A DNA stretch of 64,000 nt from Amphritea sp. (GTDB taxonomy: Bacteria; Pseudomonadota; Gammaproteobacteria; Pseudomonadales; Balneatricaceae): NCBI RefSeq assembly GCF_016744155.1, contig NZ_JADGEW010000016.1, positions 1 through 64,000 on the forward strand, given 5' to 3'. Under the pieces are notes generated by a model, which was not told the DNA's origin, ran no database searches, and was given only the letters and a program-made list of their open reading frames with translations. Below are positions 1-7,013 of this stretch, piece after piece. Position numbers and translations under genes: made by a program. Position 1 is the first letter of the stretch. The number at the start of each line of letters is the position of its first letter.

Positions 1-224
1 CTGGCTAAGGCTTTATCCGATGGGATACTCTCGTACTGTTGGGTTTCGGCAACGATTCGATAAGACATCATCCGCAGAGAGCCTGCCAAATTTATACCCG
101 CGGCGTCCCCTTGAGTACTTTCTGCCACTATCACCGAGCTGATCATGCTGATGAGTGCCATCAGGCTGATCGCGAACATCGCCGTACCCAAACGGGTGAT
201 GATAGACTTTTTTAGAAAATTCAT
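1..224 (-). CDS. narX: NarX-type nitrate/nitrite sensor histidine kinase, N-terminus (partial)
   Basis: This gene runs off the left edge of the window; only about 74 N-terminal residues are visible. They start at an ATG (224) preceded by an AGGAG ribosome site. The reading begins MNFLKKSIITRLG, continues with a hydrophobic segment (about residues 14-34), and then reaches INLAGSLRMMSYRI at about residues 44-57. That segment closely matches the P-box of NarX/NarQ, the periplasmic nitrate-binding helix of these sensors. The family is a membrane histidine kinase that reports nitrate to NarL. The divergent neighbour is a narK transporter, and a NarL-type site lies between them, which supports the assignment. 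NarQ is the alternative name; the visible part cannot separate the two. The kinase domains lie outside the window. Confidence 0.85.
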   Translation of the reverse strand, partial: MNFLKKSIITRLGTAMFAISLMALISMISSVIVAESTQGDAAGINLAGSLRMMSYRIVAETQQYESIPSDKALA

Positions 225-352
225 TTGGGCTCCTGTCCTCAGAAAACGTCTGTACTCACAAAGAACCTGTGTGTTATCTGGTGTTTCTTCAGGATCGAAT
301 CAAGGTATCAAAAATACAAGGTAAAACATAAAGTTACAACTATTGCTGGTGG

Positions 353-368
353 TACCACTAAAGAGGTA
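353..368. promoter_or_regulatory. NarL/NarP-type 7-2-7 site
   Basis: The sequence TACCACTAAAGAGGTA is two heptamers matching TACYNMT, arranged as an inverted pair with a 2-bp spacer, the arrangement known for NarL/NarP dimers. It lies between narX and narK, about 110 bp before the narK start. Activation of narK by nitrate through NarL is the likely role; this is inference from the motif and context. Confidence 0.7.
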
Positions 369-405
369 TTGAGAGAAAAATGCACTAATTTCAGTGAGTT
401 GTGTA

Positions 406-419
406 TTGATTTGGGTCAA
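406..419. promoter_or_regulatory. Anr/FNR box upstream of narK
   Basis: TTGATTTGGGTCAA matches the FNR/Anr consensus TTGAT-N4-ATCAA with one mismatch. Its centre lies about 66 bp before the narK start codon, compatible with a class II activator position if the transcript starts near 450. Together with the NarL site just upstream it indicates control by low oxygen plus nitrate. Confidence 0.75.
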
Positions 420-478
420 TACCCGTATGCGGTAGAGGGTTTAGCTTAGCAGCAAGTCCATAAACCGGATATTGACCA

Positions 479-1771
479 ATGCCTCCCCAGGATACACAAA
501 AACAGATTTCTGCCTTGATCATGAGCACCCTGCTTTTTGCGGCCTGTTTTGCAACCTGGACGCTTATTTCGGTTATTGGTCTGCAGATTAAACAGGATTT
601 ACAGCTGAGCGAAACTCAGTTTGGCTTGCTGGTGGCAACGCCGATTTTAAGTGGTGCCTTAGCTTGCTTACCGATGGGAATTCTAGCGGAGCGCTTCGGC
701 GGTCGGAGGCTAATGTTGGGGGTGGTGCTGCTAGTGAGCATACCTCTGTATGGTTTCGCTTATGCCCAATATTACTGGCAATACCTGGCCCTCGGCTTAT
801 GTATCGGTTTTGTTGGTAGCACTTTTGTTATTGGTATCCATTATGTTTCATCCTGGGCTTCACGGGATAATCAAGGGCTGGCAATGGGGGTCTTTGGTGC
901 TGGCAATCTAGGCGCAGCCCTGACCAACCTGGTGGCACCGCTGATTATTATAGCTTATGGCTGGCGTATGGCGCCGATTGCCTATGCTTTTGTGCTGGTA
1001 CTGCTAGCGCTATTTTTCTGGTTGTTGACTCAGGATGACCCGGTGCATCAGCGCCGTAGTCAAGAGCGAAAGGCACTGTCTCTGGGCGAAATACTGACTC
1101 CGCTGCGGGAGCTGCGGGTGTGGCGTTTTGGTATGTATTATTTCTTTATGTTTGGTGGCTATGTCGCCCTGACTCTTTGGCTTCCAGATTACTATGTACA
1201 TCACTATGGGTTTGATCTGAAAACCGCTTCATTCATTACTCTTTTATTCACTGTGCCGGGGGCATTAGCCCGGATACTCGGCGGCTGGTGTGCTGATCAC
1301 ATGGGTGCACGGCAAGTGAACTGGAGTGTTTTCTGGGTCTGCTTGTTTTGCCTTTTCTTTCTTTCCTATCCCCCGACCACGATGACTATTCATGGCTATG
1401 ACGGAGACTTCACCTTTGCACTGGAGATGCCTGTTTGGTTGTTTACTGGGTTGATCATGGTGGTGGGTGTCGCTATGGGGTTTGGCAGCTCCAGTGTGTA
1501 TCGCGTCGTTTACGATTATTACCCGGACCGTATGGGAACGGTAGGAGGCGCGGTAGGAATGCTGGGTGCGATCGGAGGATTTGTTCTACCGATTATGTTT
1601 GGTCTGGTGACAGACCTGTTTGGGATTCGTAGCGCCTGTTTCATGTTGCTTTACGGGTTGTTAGCGCTGTGTATGACCGTCATGTATTACGGCATCAACC
1701 GGCAAGAGAACCAAAATCGTTTACAAGAAGCTATCCGAAATAACTTCTTACAAGAAAAGCTTGATTCCTGA
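479..1771 (+). CDS. narK: NarK type I nitrate transporter (MFS)
   Basis: A 430-residue major facilitator protein with about 12 hydrophobic segments, predicted in the inner membrane. It resembles type I NarK proteins, which import nitrate by proton symport. Glycine-rich stretches typical of nitrate/nitrite porters are visible, such as GAGNLGAALTNL around residue 140 and a GGAVGMLGAIGGF stretch around residues 359-371. The start ATG has only a weak ribosome site (GGAT). It is the first gene of a pair with a type II NarK. In many denitrifiers these two types are adjacent or fused, giving nitrate uptake plus nitrate/nitrite exchange. Anr and NarL sites lie upstream. No narGHJI genes follow within the window. 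Confidence 0.85.
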   Translation: MPPQDTQKQISALIMSTLLFAACFATWTLISVIGLQIKQDLQLSETQFGLLVATPILSGALACLPMGILAERFGGRRLMLGVVLLVSIPLYGFAYAQYYWQYLALGLCIGFVGSTFVIGIHYVSSWASRDNQGLAMGVFGAGNLGAALTNLVAPLIIIAYGWRMAPIAYAFVLVLLALFFWLLTQDDPVHQRRSQERKALSLGEILTPLRELRVWRFGMYYFFMFGGYVALTLWLPDYYVHHYGFDLKTASFITLLFTVPGALARILGGWCADHMGARQVNWSVFWVCLFCLFFLSYPPTTMTIHGYDGDFTFALEMPVWLFTGLIMVVGVAMGFGSSSVYRVVYDYYPDRMGTVGGAVGMLGAIGGFVLPIMFGLVTDLFGIRSACFMLLYGLLALCMTVMYYGINRQENQNRLQEAIRNNFLQEKLDS

Positions 1772-1775
1772 TTGT

Positions 1776-1814
1776 TTGGCGTAGCACTGACTCACAGAGT
1801 CAGGGCTACGCCAA
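1776..1814 (+). other. Large intercistronic hairpin between the two narK genes
   Basis: TTGGCGTAGC pairs perfectly with GCTACGCCAA, and inside it CTGACTC pairs with GAGTCAG around an ACA loop, with one mismatch between the two stems. No T-run follows, so it does not look like an intrinsic terminator. An RNA stabiliser or processing site is more likely. Confidence 0.6.
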
Positions 1815-1884
1815 CGCAGGTAGGGTTTGAAATCGTAGGCAGCAGGAGACGAACTCCTGACTGCTTTATTCTGGAGAGTCAGTT

Positions 1885-3489
1885 ATGTCTGATATAAAAA
1901 AATGGGATGTCGAGAACGATAAGTTCTGGGAAGAAGAAGGGAGGAGGGTCGCCAATCGTAACCTATGGATTTCTATCCCAAGTTTACTGTCGGGATTCGC
2001 TGTCTGGTTGTACTGGGGTATTATTACGGTACAGATGCTTAATCTGGGGTTTGATTTTGATAAAGCGGAACTATTTACGCTTGCCGGTATTGCAGGTCTG
2101 ACCGGAGCAACGCTGCGTATACCTAGTAGCTTCTTCATCCGTATAGCGGGTGGTCGGAACACTATATTTTTTACTACTGCATTACTAATGCTGCCGGCAG
2201 CTGGTGCAGGTTTCGCGTTGCAGGATAAGGATACACCACTATATGTATTCCAAATTCTAGCGTTTTTGTCTGGTATTGGTGGCGGTAACTTCGCCTCTTC
2301 AATGTCTAATATCTCTTTCTTCTTCCCTAAAAAGAAGCAAGGTCTGGCGCTGGGTCTGAACGCAGGTCTGGGTAACGCTGGTGTTACCACTATGCAGATC
2401 CTGATTCCGTTGGTGATGACATTTGGTATCTTCGGTGGTGAGCCGATGATTCTGGAAAACACCTCCGGTACGCTGATTGGTAAGATTCCTGCTGGATCTG
2501 AAACCTATATCCACAATGCTGGCTTTGTATGGTTAGTGCTGCTGATTCCTCTGGCTATTGCTGGTTGGTTCGGTATGAACAACATCCGTACCGATGCTGT
2601 TTCTCCCGATATCGGTTCTCCGCTTGGCTCTATGAGTAAGATTGCTGGTCTGTTACTGATCGGTTTCTTCACCGCCGCTTGTGGCCTGTACATCATCCTG
2701 CCAGCACCTATCGGTATTGGCGCACCTGGATGGGCTAAGTGGCCTGTCATCGCGGGTATTCTATTCTCAACCATCATGCTGATGAAGATGATTCCGGGTG
2801 ATATTAAACCGAATCTTCAGCGTCAGTTTAAGATCTTTGATAACAAGCACACCTGGGTGATGAGTGTTATCTATACCATGACCTTTGGTAGTTTTATCGG
2901 TTACTCTGCAGGTTTTGCCTTGGCAATCAAAGTAGTATTTGGTTACCAGCACCTGATGGTTGACGGAGCAATGACACACAATGTTGTTAATGCTAATGGT
3001 CCGTCTGCTCTGATGTATGCCTGGATGGGACCTTTCATTGGTGCCCTGATTCGTCCAATCGGCGGTTGGATGGCCGATAAGATGGGTGGTGCTAAGGTTA
3101 CTCAGTACTGCGGTATTGTTATGATCGGTAGTGCACTGGGTGTGGCATACTTCCTGAAAGCGGCTTACCAGTCTGATACTCCGGAAGTGTTCTTCGTACC
3201 ATTCCTGTTGTTGTTCTTACTGCTCTTCGCTGCAACTGGTATCGGTAACGGTTCGACTTTCCGTACTATCGCCATGATCTTCCCGAAAGAACTTGCTGGC
3301 CCTGCATTGGGTTGGACTTCTGCGGTAGCCGCTTACGGTGCGTTCCTTATCCCTAAGATTTTCGGTGAGCAGATTAAACTGGCTACTCCTGAAAATGCGC
3401 TATACGGTTTTGCAGCGTTCTACCTTATCTGTTTGATTCTGAACTGGTGGTACTACCTGGGACCAAAAGCTGAATTTAAGAACCCGTAA
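1885..3489 (+). CDS. narK: NarK type II nitrate/nitrite antiporter (MFS)
   Basis: A 534-residue major facilitator protein with the nitrate signatures of E. coli NarK/NarU. The first begins GGGNFASSMSNISFFFP near residue 133 and is followed by a glycine/asparagine-rich LGLNAGLGNAGV segment. The second, GIGNGSTFRTIAMIFP, lies near residue 451. Proteins of this type exchange external nitrate for internal nitrite. The ATG at 1885 has a GGAGAG ribosome site. At 534 residues it is longer than E. coli NarK; the extra length includes a loop near residues 190-215. It is co-oriented with the type I gene 113 bp upstream and ends at a strong terminator, so the two likely form a bicistronic nitrate transport operon. 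Confidence 0.9.
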   Translation: MSDIKKWDVENDKFWEEEGRRVANRNLWISIPSLLSGFAVWLYWGIITVQMLNLGFDFDKAELFTLAGIAGLTGATLRIPSSFFIRIAGGRNTIFFTTALLMLPAAGAGFALQDKDTPLYVFQILAFLSGIGGGNFASSMSNISFFFPKKKQGLALGLNAGLGNAGVTTMQILIPLVMTFGIFGGEPMILENTSGTLIGKIPAGSETYIHNAGFVWLVLLIPLAIAGWFGMNNIRTDAVSPDIGSPLGSMSKIAGLLLIGFFTAACGLYIILPAPIGIGAPGWAKWPVIAGILFSTIMLMKMIPGDIKPNLQRQFKIFDNKHTWVMSVIYTMTFGSFIGYSAGFALAIKVVFGYQHLMVDGAMTHNVVNANGPSALMYAWMGPFIGALIRPIGGWMADKMGGAKVTQYCGIVMIGSALGVAYFLKAAYQSDTPEVFFVPFLLLFLLLFAATGIGNGSTFRTIAMIFPKELAGPALGWTSAVAAYGAFLIPKIFGEQIKLATPENALYGFAAFYLICLILNWWYYLGPKAEFKNP

Positions 3490-3501
3490 CTGGGGGAATA
3501 T

Positions 3502-3528
3502 AACGGGGCCTTCGGGCCCCGTTTTTTT
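3502..3528 (+). terminator. Rho-independent terminator after the narK pair
   Basis: A G/C-rich stem (AACGGGGCC with GGCCCCGTT) closed by a TTCG tetraloop and followed by a run of seven T. It closes the narK operon. Confidence 0.9.
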
Positions 3529-4008
3529 GCCCATGAGAAACCTTTACTATGTCTATCTGAAATAAGAGATCTCAATTCTTTTAGTCCGTAACACCCTGGA
3601 TGCTCTCTGTGTCCTCTGTGATATAACCTCTCTTCCTCCACAGTGTTATCGTCTGATAATTAGACTTAGTGTGCTTCAAATCTTGGAAGCGTGATTAGGG
3701 TTGTTACAGGCTAGTACTAACCTTCCAGAATAAATTGTATACAAATTATTCATCAGGTTTGAGTAGCTGCCTTTCAATATCTTTAACCCTGTTTGTCACG
3801 GAATCTCTATCTTTCCAATACTTGAACGGCTTCGCCAGCATGTGAAAGTGGTGATGAAAGAGTGTGGTTAAGACGATTAAGCCTCCATCCTGTGTACAGA
3901 ATTTAAGCTTTTCTGTATCATTCTTATACCTTTCAGCCATCATTTAAGTCGTAAACTTTACGCTTGTTGAGTCTTTTTCTGGCTGCGTTCTGGAGACAAA
4001 AAAGCTTT
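3529..4008. other. Intergenic region upstream of the GntR gene
   Basis: No convincing gene is seen in these 480 bases. A minus-strand frame at 3746-3943 lacks a ribosome site and any recognised motif. The region holds one perfect 10-bp palindrome (3735-3744, annotated separately). Confidence 0.5.
3735..3744. promoter_or_regulatory. Candidate GntR operator TTGTATACAA
   Basis: A perfect 10-bp palindrome upstream of the GntR regulator gene. FCD-type GntR proteins commonly bind short palindromes with a TGT-ACA core. Closely related copies occur at 11053-11062 and 11240-11251 in front of the purine genes, suggesting one regulator acts at all three. It is 265 bp before the preferred gntR start, which is rather far for simple autoregulation. 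Confidence 0.45.
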
Positions 4009-4731
4009 ATGAGTCAGTTATCTGAAATGAAGAAAGTTGATATTAAGAAAGGCGGTAAAAAAACGCAGGATGATATTGTTTACGCGCATATCTTCGATGC
4101 GATCCTGGAGCAGCGTCTCGCACCGGGCACCAAGCTGAACGAGGAGTCCCTCGGTGAGATCTTCGGTGTAAGCCGGACGATTATCCGCAGGGCGCTATCG
4201 CGTCTTAGTTATGAACAGGTAGTGGTGATACGCCCTAATCGAGGGGCGGTGGTAGCCAGCCCATCGATTGAGGATACCCGAGGTATTCTCTTTGCCCGCA
4301 GAGTCGTGGAGAAAGCCGTTACAGAGTTGGTTTGTGATCATGCAGACAACGCCCAAATTGAGCAGTTGAAGAAGTGTGTTCGTGCTGAACAGACTTGCTT
4401 TGACAGTGGCGACCGGGCTGCCGGTATTCGCCTTTCCGGAGAGTTTCATCTGCTGTTGGCGGAAATGGCGAACAATCCACCGCTGCTCAGTTTCCAGCGG
4501 AGTCTGGTCTCCCTCAGTTCTCTGGCCATTGCCCAGTATGAGAGTAATGCTAAGTCACACTGTTCCTACGATGAACATTTCGAACTGATTGATGCGATTG
4601 CCAAAGGTGATAAGAATCTGGCGGTTCAGTTAATGATGCATCATCTGGATCATATTCAGGACAAGCTGAATCTTGATGGTGATGCTGCAACCAGTGATCT
4701 GAAAGCTATTTTCGCCAATGTTTGTAAGTAG
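4009..4731 (+). CDS. GntR-family (FCD type) transcriptional regulator
   Basis: About 240 residues from the preferred ATG at 4009; a TTG at 3964 would add 15 residues. The N-terminal winged helix (about residues 15-85) contains APGTKLNEESLGEIFGVSRT, the usual GntR recognition region, followed by a basic RRALSRLSYEQVV helix. The C-terminal half is an FCD-like helical ligand domain. It stands beside the purine catabolism genes xdhABC-guaD and is transcribed towards guaD, with a terminator between the convergent genes. Its likely job is ligand-responsive control of those genes, and TTGTATACAA-like palindromes near both gene groups fit this. The ligand is not known from the sequence. Confidence 0.8.
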   Translation: MSQLSEMKKVDIKKGGKKTQDDIVYAHIFDAILEQRLAPGTKLNEESLGEIFGVSRTIIRRALSRLSYEQVVVIRPNRGAVVASPSIEDTRGILFARRVVEKAVTELVCDHADNAQIEQLKKCVRAEQTCFDSGDRAAGIRLSGEFHLLLAEMANNPPLLSFQRSLVSLSSLAIAQYESNAKSHCSYDEHFELIDAIAKGDKNLAVQLMMHHLDHIQDKLNLDGDAATSDLKAIFANVCK

Positions 4732-4752
4732 TTATCTTTTAGATAGCGCCTA

Positions 4753-6093
4753 TTAAACGCTCTGAGGGGCGTTTTTTTGTGGTGTGTCTCGGCTGTGTAC
4801 CGGCTGTCCCATCGCAAAGGTATGCTTAACTGCTCGATCATCTCCGAGTGTCATCATCACAAACAGCCGTTCTTCCAGCGAAGAGGCCTGAGCCATTCTG
4901 TATTTCAGCAGGGGTGTCGCGTGGTAATCCAGAACTACAAAATCTGCATCAGTGCCCGGCTCAAGATTGCCGATATGTTGGTCCAGGGCCAGGGCTTGGG
5001 CTCCGCCCAGAGTGGCCAGGTAGAACGATTTAAACGGATGCAGTTTTTTACCTTGTAACTGCATCACTTTATAAGCTTCGTTGAGAGTCTGTAACATAGA
5101 AAAACTGGTACCAGCCCCGACATCGGTGCCCATGCCTACCTTTATTTTATACTGTTCTGCCTGGGGCAGGTTGAACAGACCGCTACCAAGAAATAGATTA
5201 GAGGTGGGACAGAAAGCGATAGCGGAATCGGTATCGGCCAGACGCTGGCACTCGTCTTCGCACAAGTGAACTCCGTGGGCAAACACGGAACGCTTACCTA
5301 ATAGTTTATGGTGATCATATACATCGAGGTAGCCTGTCTGTTCCGGGAATAGCTCTTTAACCCAGGCGATCTCATTTTTGTTTTCTGATAAGTGGGTATG
5401 CATATACAGATCGTCATACTCAGTTAATAGCTTTCCTGCGATGGCTAGCTGTTCCGGGGTGCTGGTTGGTGCAAAACGCGGGGTGACGGCGTAGTGCAGG
5501 CGGCCCTTACCGTGCCAGCGTTCGATCAACTCTTTACTGTCTCTGTAGCTGCTATCAGGAGTGTCGATCAGACTCGGGGGTGCATTGCGGTCCATCATCA
5601 CCTTACCGGCGATCATTCGCAGATTTTTCTGTTCGGCACAGCTAAAAAAAGCATCGACCGATTCCGGATGAACAGTGCCAAACACTAATGCTGTGGTGGT
5701 GCCGTTTCGCAGTAGCTCGGTGAGAAATATTTCAGAGACCTCTCGGGCATGTTGTTTATCGACAAATTTCTCTTCGGCGGGGAAGGTGTAGTTTTCCAGC
5801 CAGTCCAGTAGTTGTTCGCCATAGGACGCGATCATTCCGATCTGGGGATAGTGAATATGGGTATCGATAAAGCCAGGAATGATCAGCGCATTTTCATACT
5901 GTTGAACCGGTACTTCTGCAGGGAGGGTGTGTAACAGTTCACTGGCGTTGCCGAGGGCTCTGATTTTACCCTCTTCGACGATCACCAGACCGTCTTCAAA
6001 ATAGCGGTAACTGTTTTCAATTCCCAGCTCAGCTGGGTCGCCCAGGCTGTCGAGGATAGCTGCACGGTATGCAGTTACAGAAATTGCTGTCAT
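4753..6093 (-). CDS. guaD: Guanine deaminase
   Basis: A 446-residue amidohydrolase converting guanine to xanthine and ammonia in the cytoplasm. The metal-binding motif PGFIDTHIHYPQ (about residues 73-84) is characteristic of guanine deaminases. Further metal and substrate residues lie in MHTHLSENKNE (about residue 231), VFAHGVHL and the late GMGTDVGAGTS stretch. It is the last gene of the minus-strand set xdhA-xdhB-xdhC-guaD, 53 bp after xdhC. Its product xanthine is the substrate of the xanthine dehydrogenase encoded upstream, so the operon makes a guanine-to-urate route. Confidence 0.93.
   Translation of the reverse strand: MTAISVTAYRAAILDSLGDPAELGIENSYRYFEDGLVIVEEGKIRALGNASELLHTLPAEVPVQQYENALIIPGFIDTHIHYPQIGMIASYGEQLLDWLENYTFPAEEKFVDKQHAREVSEIFLTELLRNGTTTALVFGTVHPESVDAFFSCAEQKNLRMIAGKVMMDRNAPPSLIDTPDSSYRDSKELIERWHGKGRLHYAVTPRFAPTSTPEQLAIAGKLLTEYDDLYMHTHLSENKNEIAWVKELFPEQTGYLDVYDHHKLLGKRSVFAHGVHLCEDECQRLADTDSAIAFCPTSNLFLGSGLFNLPQAEQYKIKVGMGTDVGAGTSFSMLQTLNEAYKVMQLQGKKLHPFKSFYLATLGGAQALALDQHIGNLEPGTDADFVVLDYHATPLLKYRMAQASSLEERLFVMMTLGDDRAVKHTFAMGQPVHSRDTPQKNAPQSV
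4755..4778 (+). terminator. Terminator after gntR, overlapping the guaD 3' end
   Basis: An 8-bp stem (AAACGCTC with GGGCGTTT, including one G-T pair) with a TGAG loop and seven T. It overlaps the last codons of the convergent guaD. Confidence 0.75.
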
Positions 6094-6146
6094 TCAGGTA
6101 TCTCGGTGTTATTTATTAGTGTCTTTCTACGAGGGCTGCCCGGCAT

Positions 6147-6977
6147 CTATATGGCCAGCCGTTCAACAATTGAGGCGTCTACAGGTGTTGATTGTTGATC
6201 GCTGCCAAAAGCGTCGTTGTAGTGGGCGATAATCTCGCCAGCAATAGATACGGCGATTTCGGCCGGGAGTTTTCCTTGTATTTCACCAATCCCTATGGGA
6301 CATATCATCCGTGCAATCTGAGATTCAGTGAAGCCCTTTGCCTGTAATCGATGGCTGAATTTATTGCGCTTTGTTTTTGAACCGATCAGGCCAAAGTATT
6401 CAAAATCATTACGCTTCAGGATCGCTTCGGCAAGTGCCTGGTCTAGTTGATGGTTATGGGTCATGACAATGAAGTAACTGTTAGCGGGCAGGCTGTCTAT
6501 CTCATCAACCGGATACTCGCTAACGATTTTTTCGACACCCTCTGGGATATTCGCCGGAAACTCACCTTCACGACTATCGATCCAGCGAATCTGGCAGGGC
6601 AGGCTTGCCAGTACGGGTATCAGGGCGCGGGCAACATGGCCTGCACCGAACAACGCGATCTGTACAGTACCGGTATTCAACGGCTCAAATAGCAGGGTTG
6701 TGGCGCCGCCGCAACATTGTCCCAGACTCGCACCCAGAGAAAAACGTTCCAGTCGTGGCTTGCTCTGTTTCTGTTCAAGCATCTGCCGGGCAATCTTAAT
6801 CGCCTTGTATTCAAGGTGGCCGCCACCGATGGTATCAAACTGATGATCCTGGCTGACAACCATTTTGGTACCGGCGTTGCGAGGGGTTGAGCCGCGTTCA
6901 TTCACCTGGGTGATCATTACCCCGGGGGTCGCGTCGGCATCGAGCTGATTCAATGCTCTTATCCACTCATGGCTCAT
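6147..6977 (-). CDS. xdhC: XdhC, molybdenum cofactor insertion factor for xanthine dehydrogenase
   Basis: A 276-residue XdhC/CoxI family protein. It has the N-terminal RGSTPRNAGTKM segment, the GGGHLEYKAI segment and a conserved GQCCGG cysteine pair near residue 87. It also has a Rossmann-like GAGHVARAL motif near residue 111, and the late TRNKFSHRL-like and CPIGIGEIQGK segments of the family. XdhC binds sulfurated Moco and delivers it to XdhB without being part of the mature enzyme. The ATG at 6977 has a CGGAG ribosome site. It sits 36 bp after xdhB in the same operon. Confidence 0.92.
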   Translation of the reverse strand: MSHEWIRALNQLDADATPGVMITQVNERGSTPRNAGTKMVVSQDHQFDTIGGGHLEYKAIKIARQMLEQKQSKPRLERFSLGASLGQCCGGATTLLFEPLNTGTVQIALFGAGHVARALIPVLASLPCQIRWIDSREGEFPANIPEGVEKIVSEYPVDEIDSLPANSYFIVMTHNHQLDQALAEAILKRNDFEYFGLIGSKTKRNKFSHRLQAKGFTESQIARMICPIGIGEIQGKLPAEIAVSIAGEIIAHYNDAFGSDQQSTPVDASIVERLAI

Positions 6978-7013
6978 CGGTACGCTCCGTTATCGTTATT
7001 CAAGATTCTGCTA

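Noticed and set aside
225-449. Plus-strand 74-residue open frame between narX and narK
   Set aside because: It runs through the NarL site and the Anr box and shows no protein-like features.
3746-3943. Minus-strand 65-residue open frame upstream of gntR
   Set aside because: No ribosome site, no recognised motif, and it lies in a regulatory gap.
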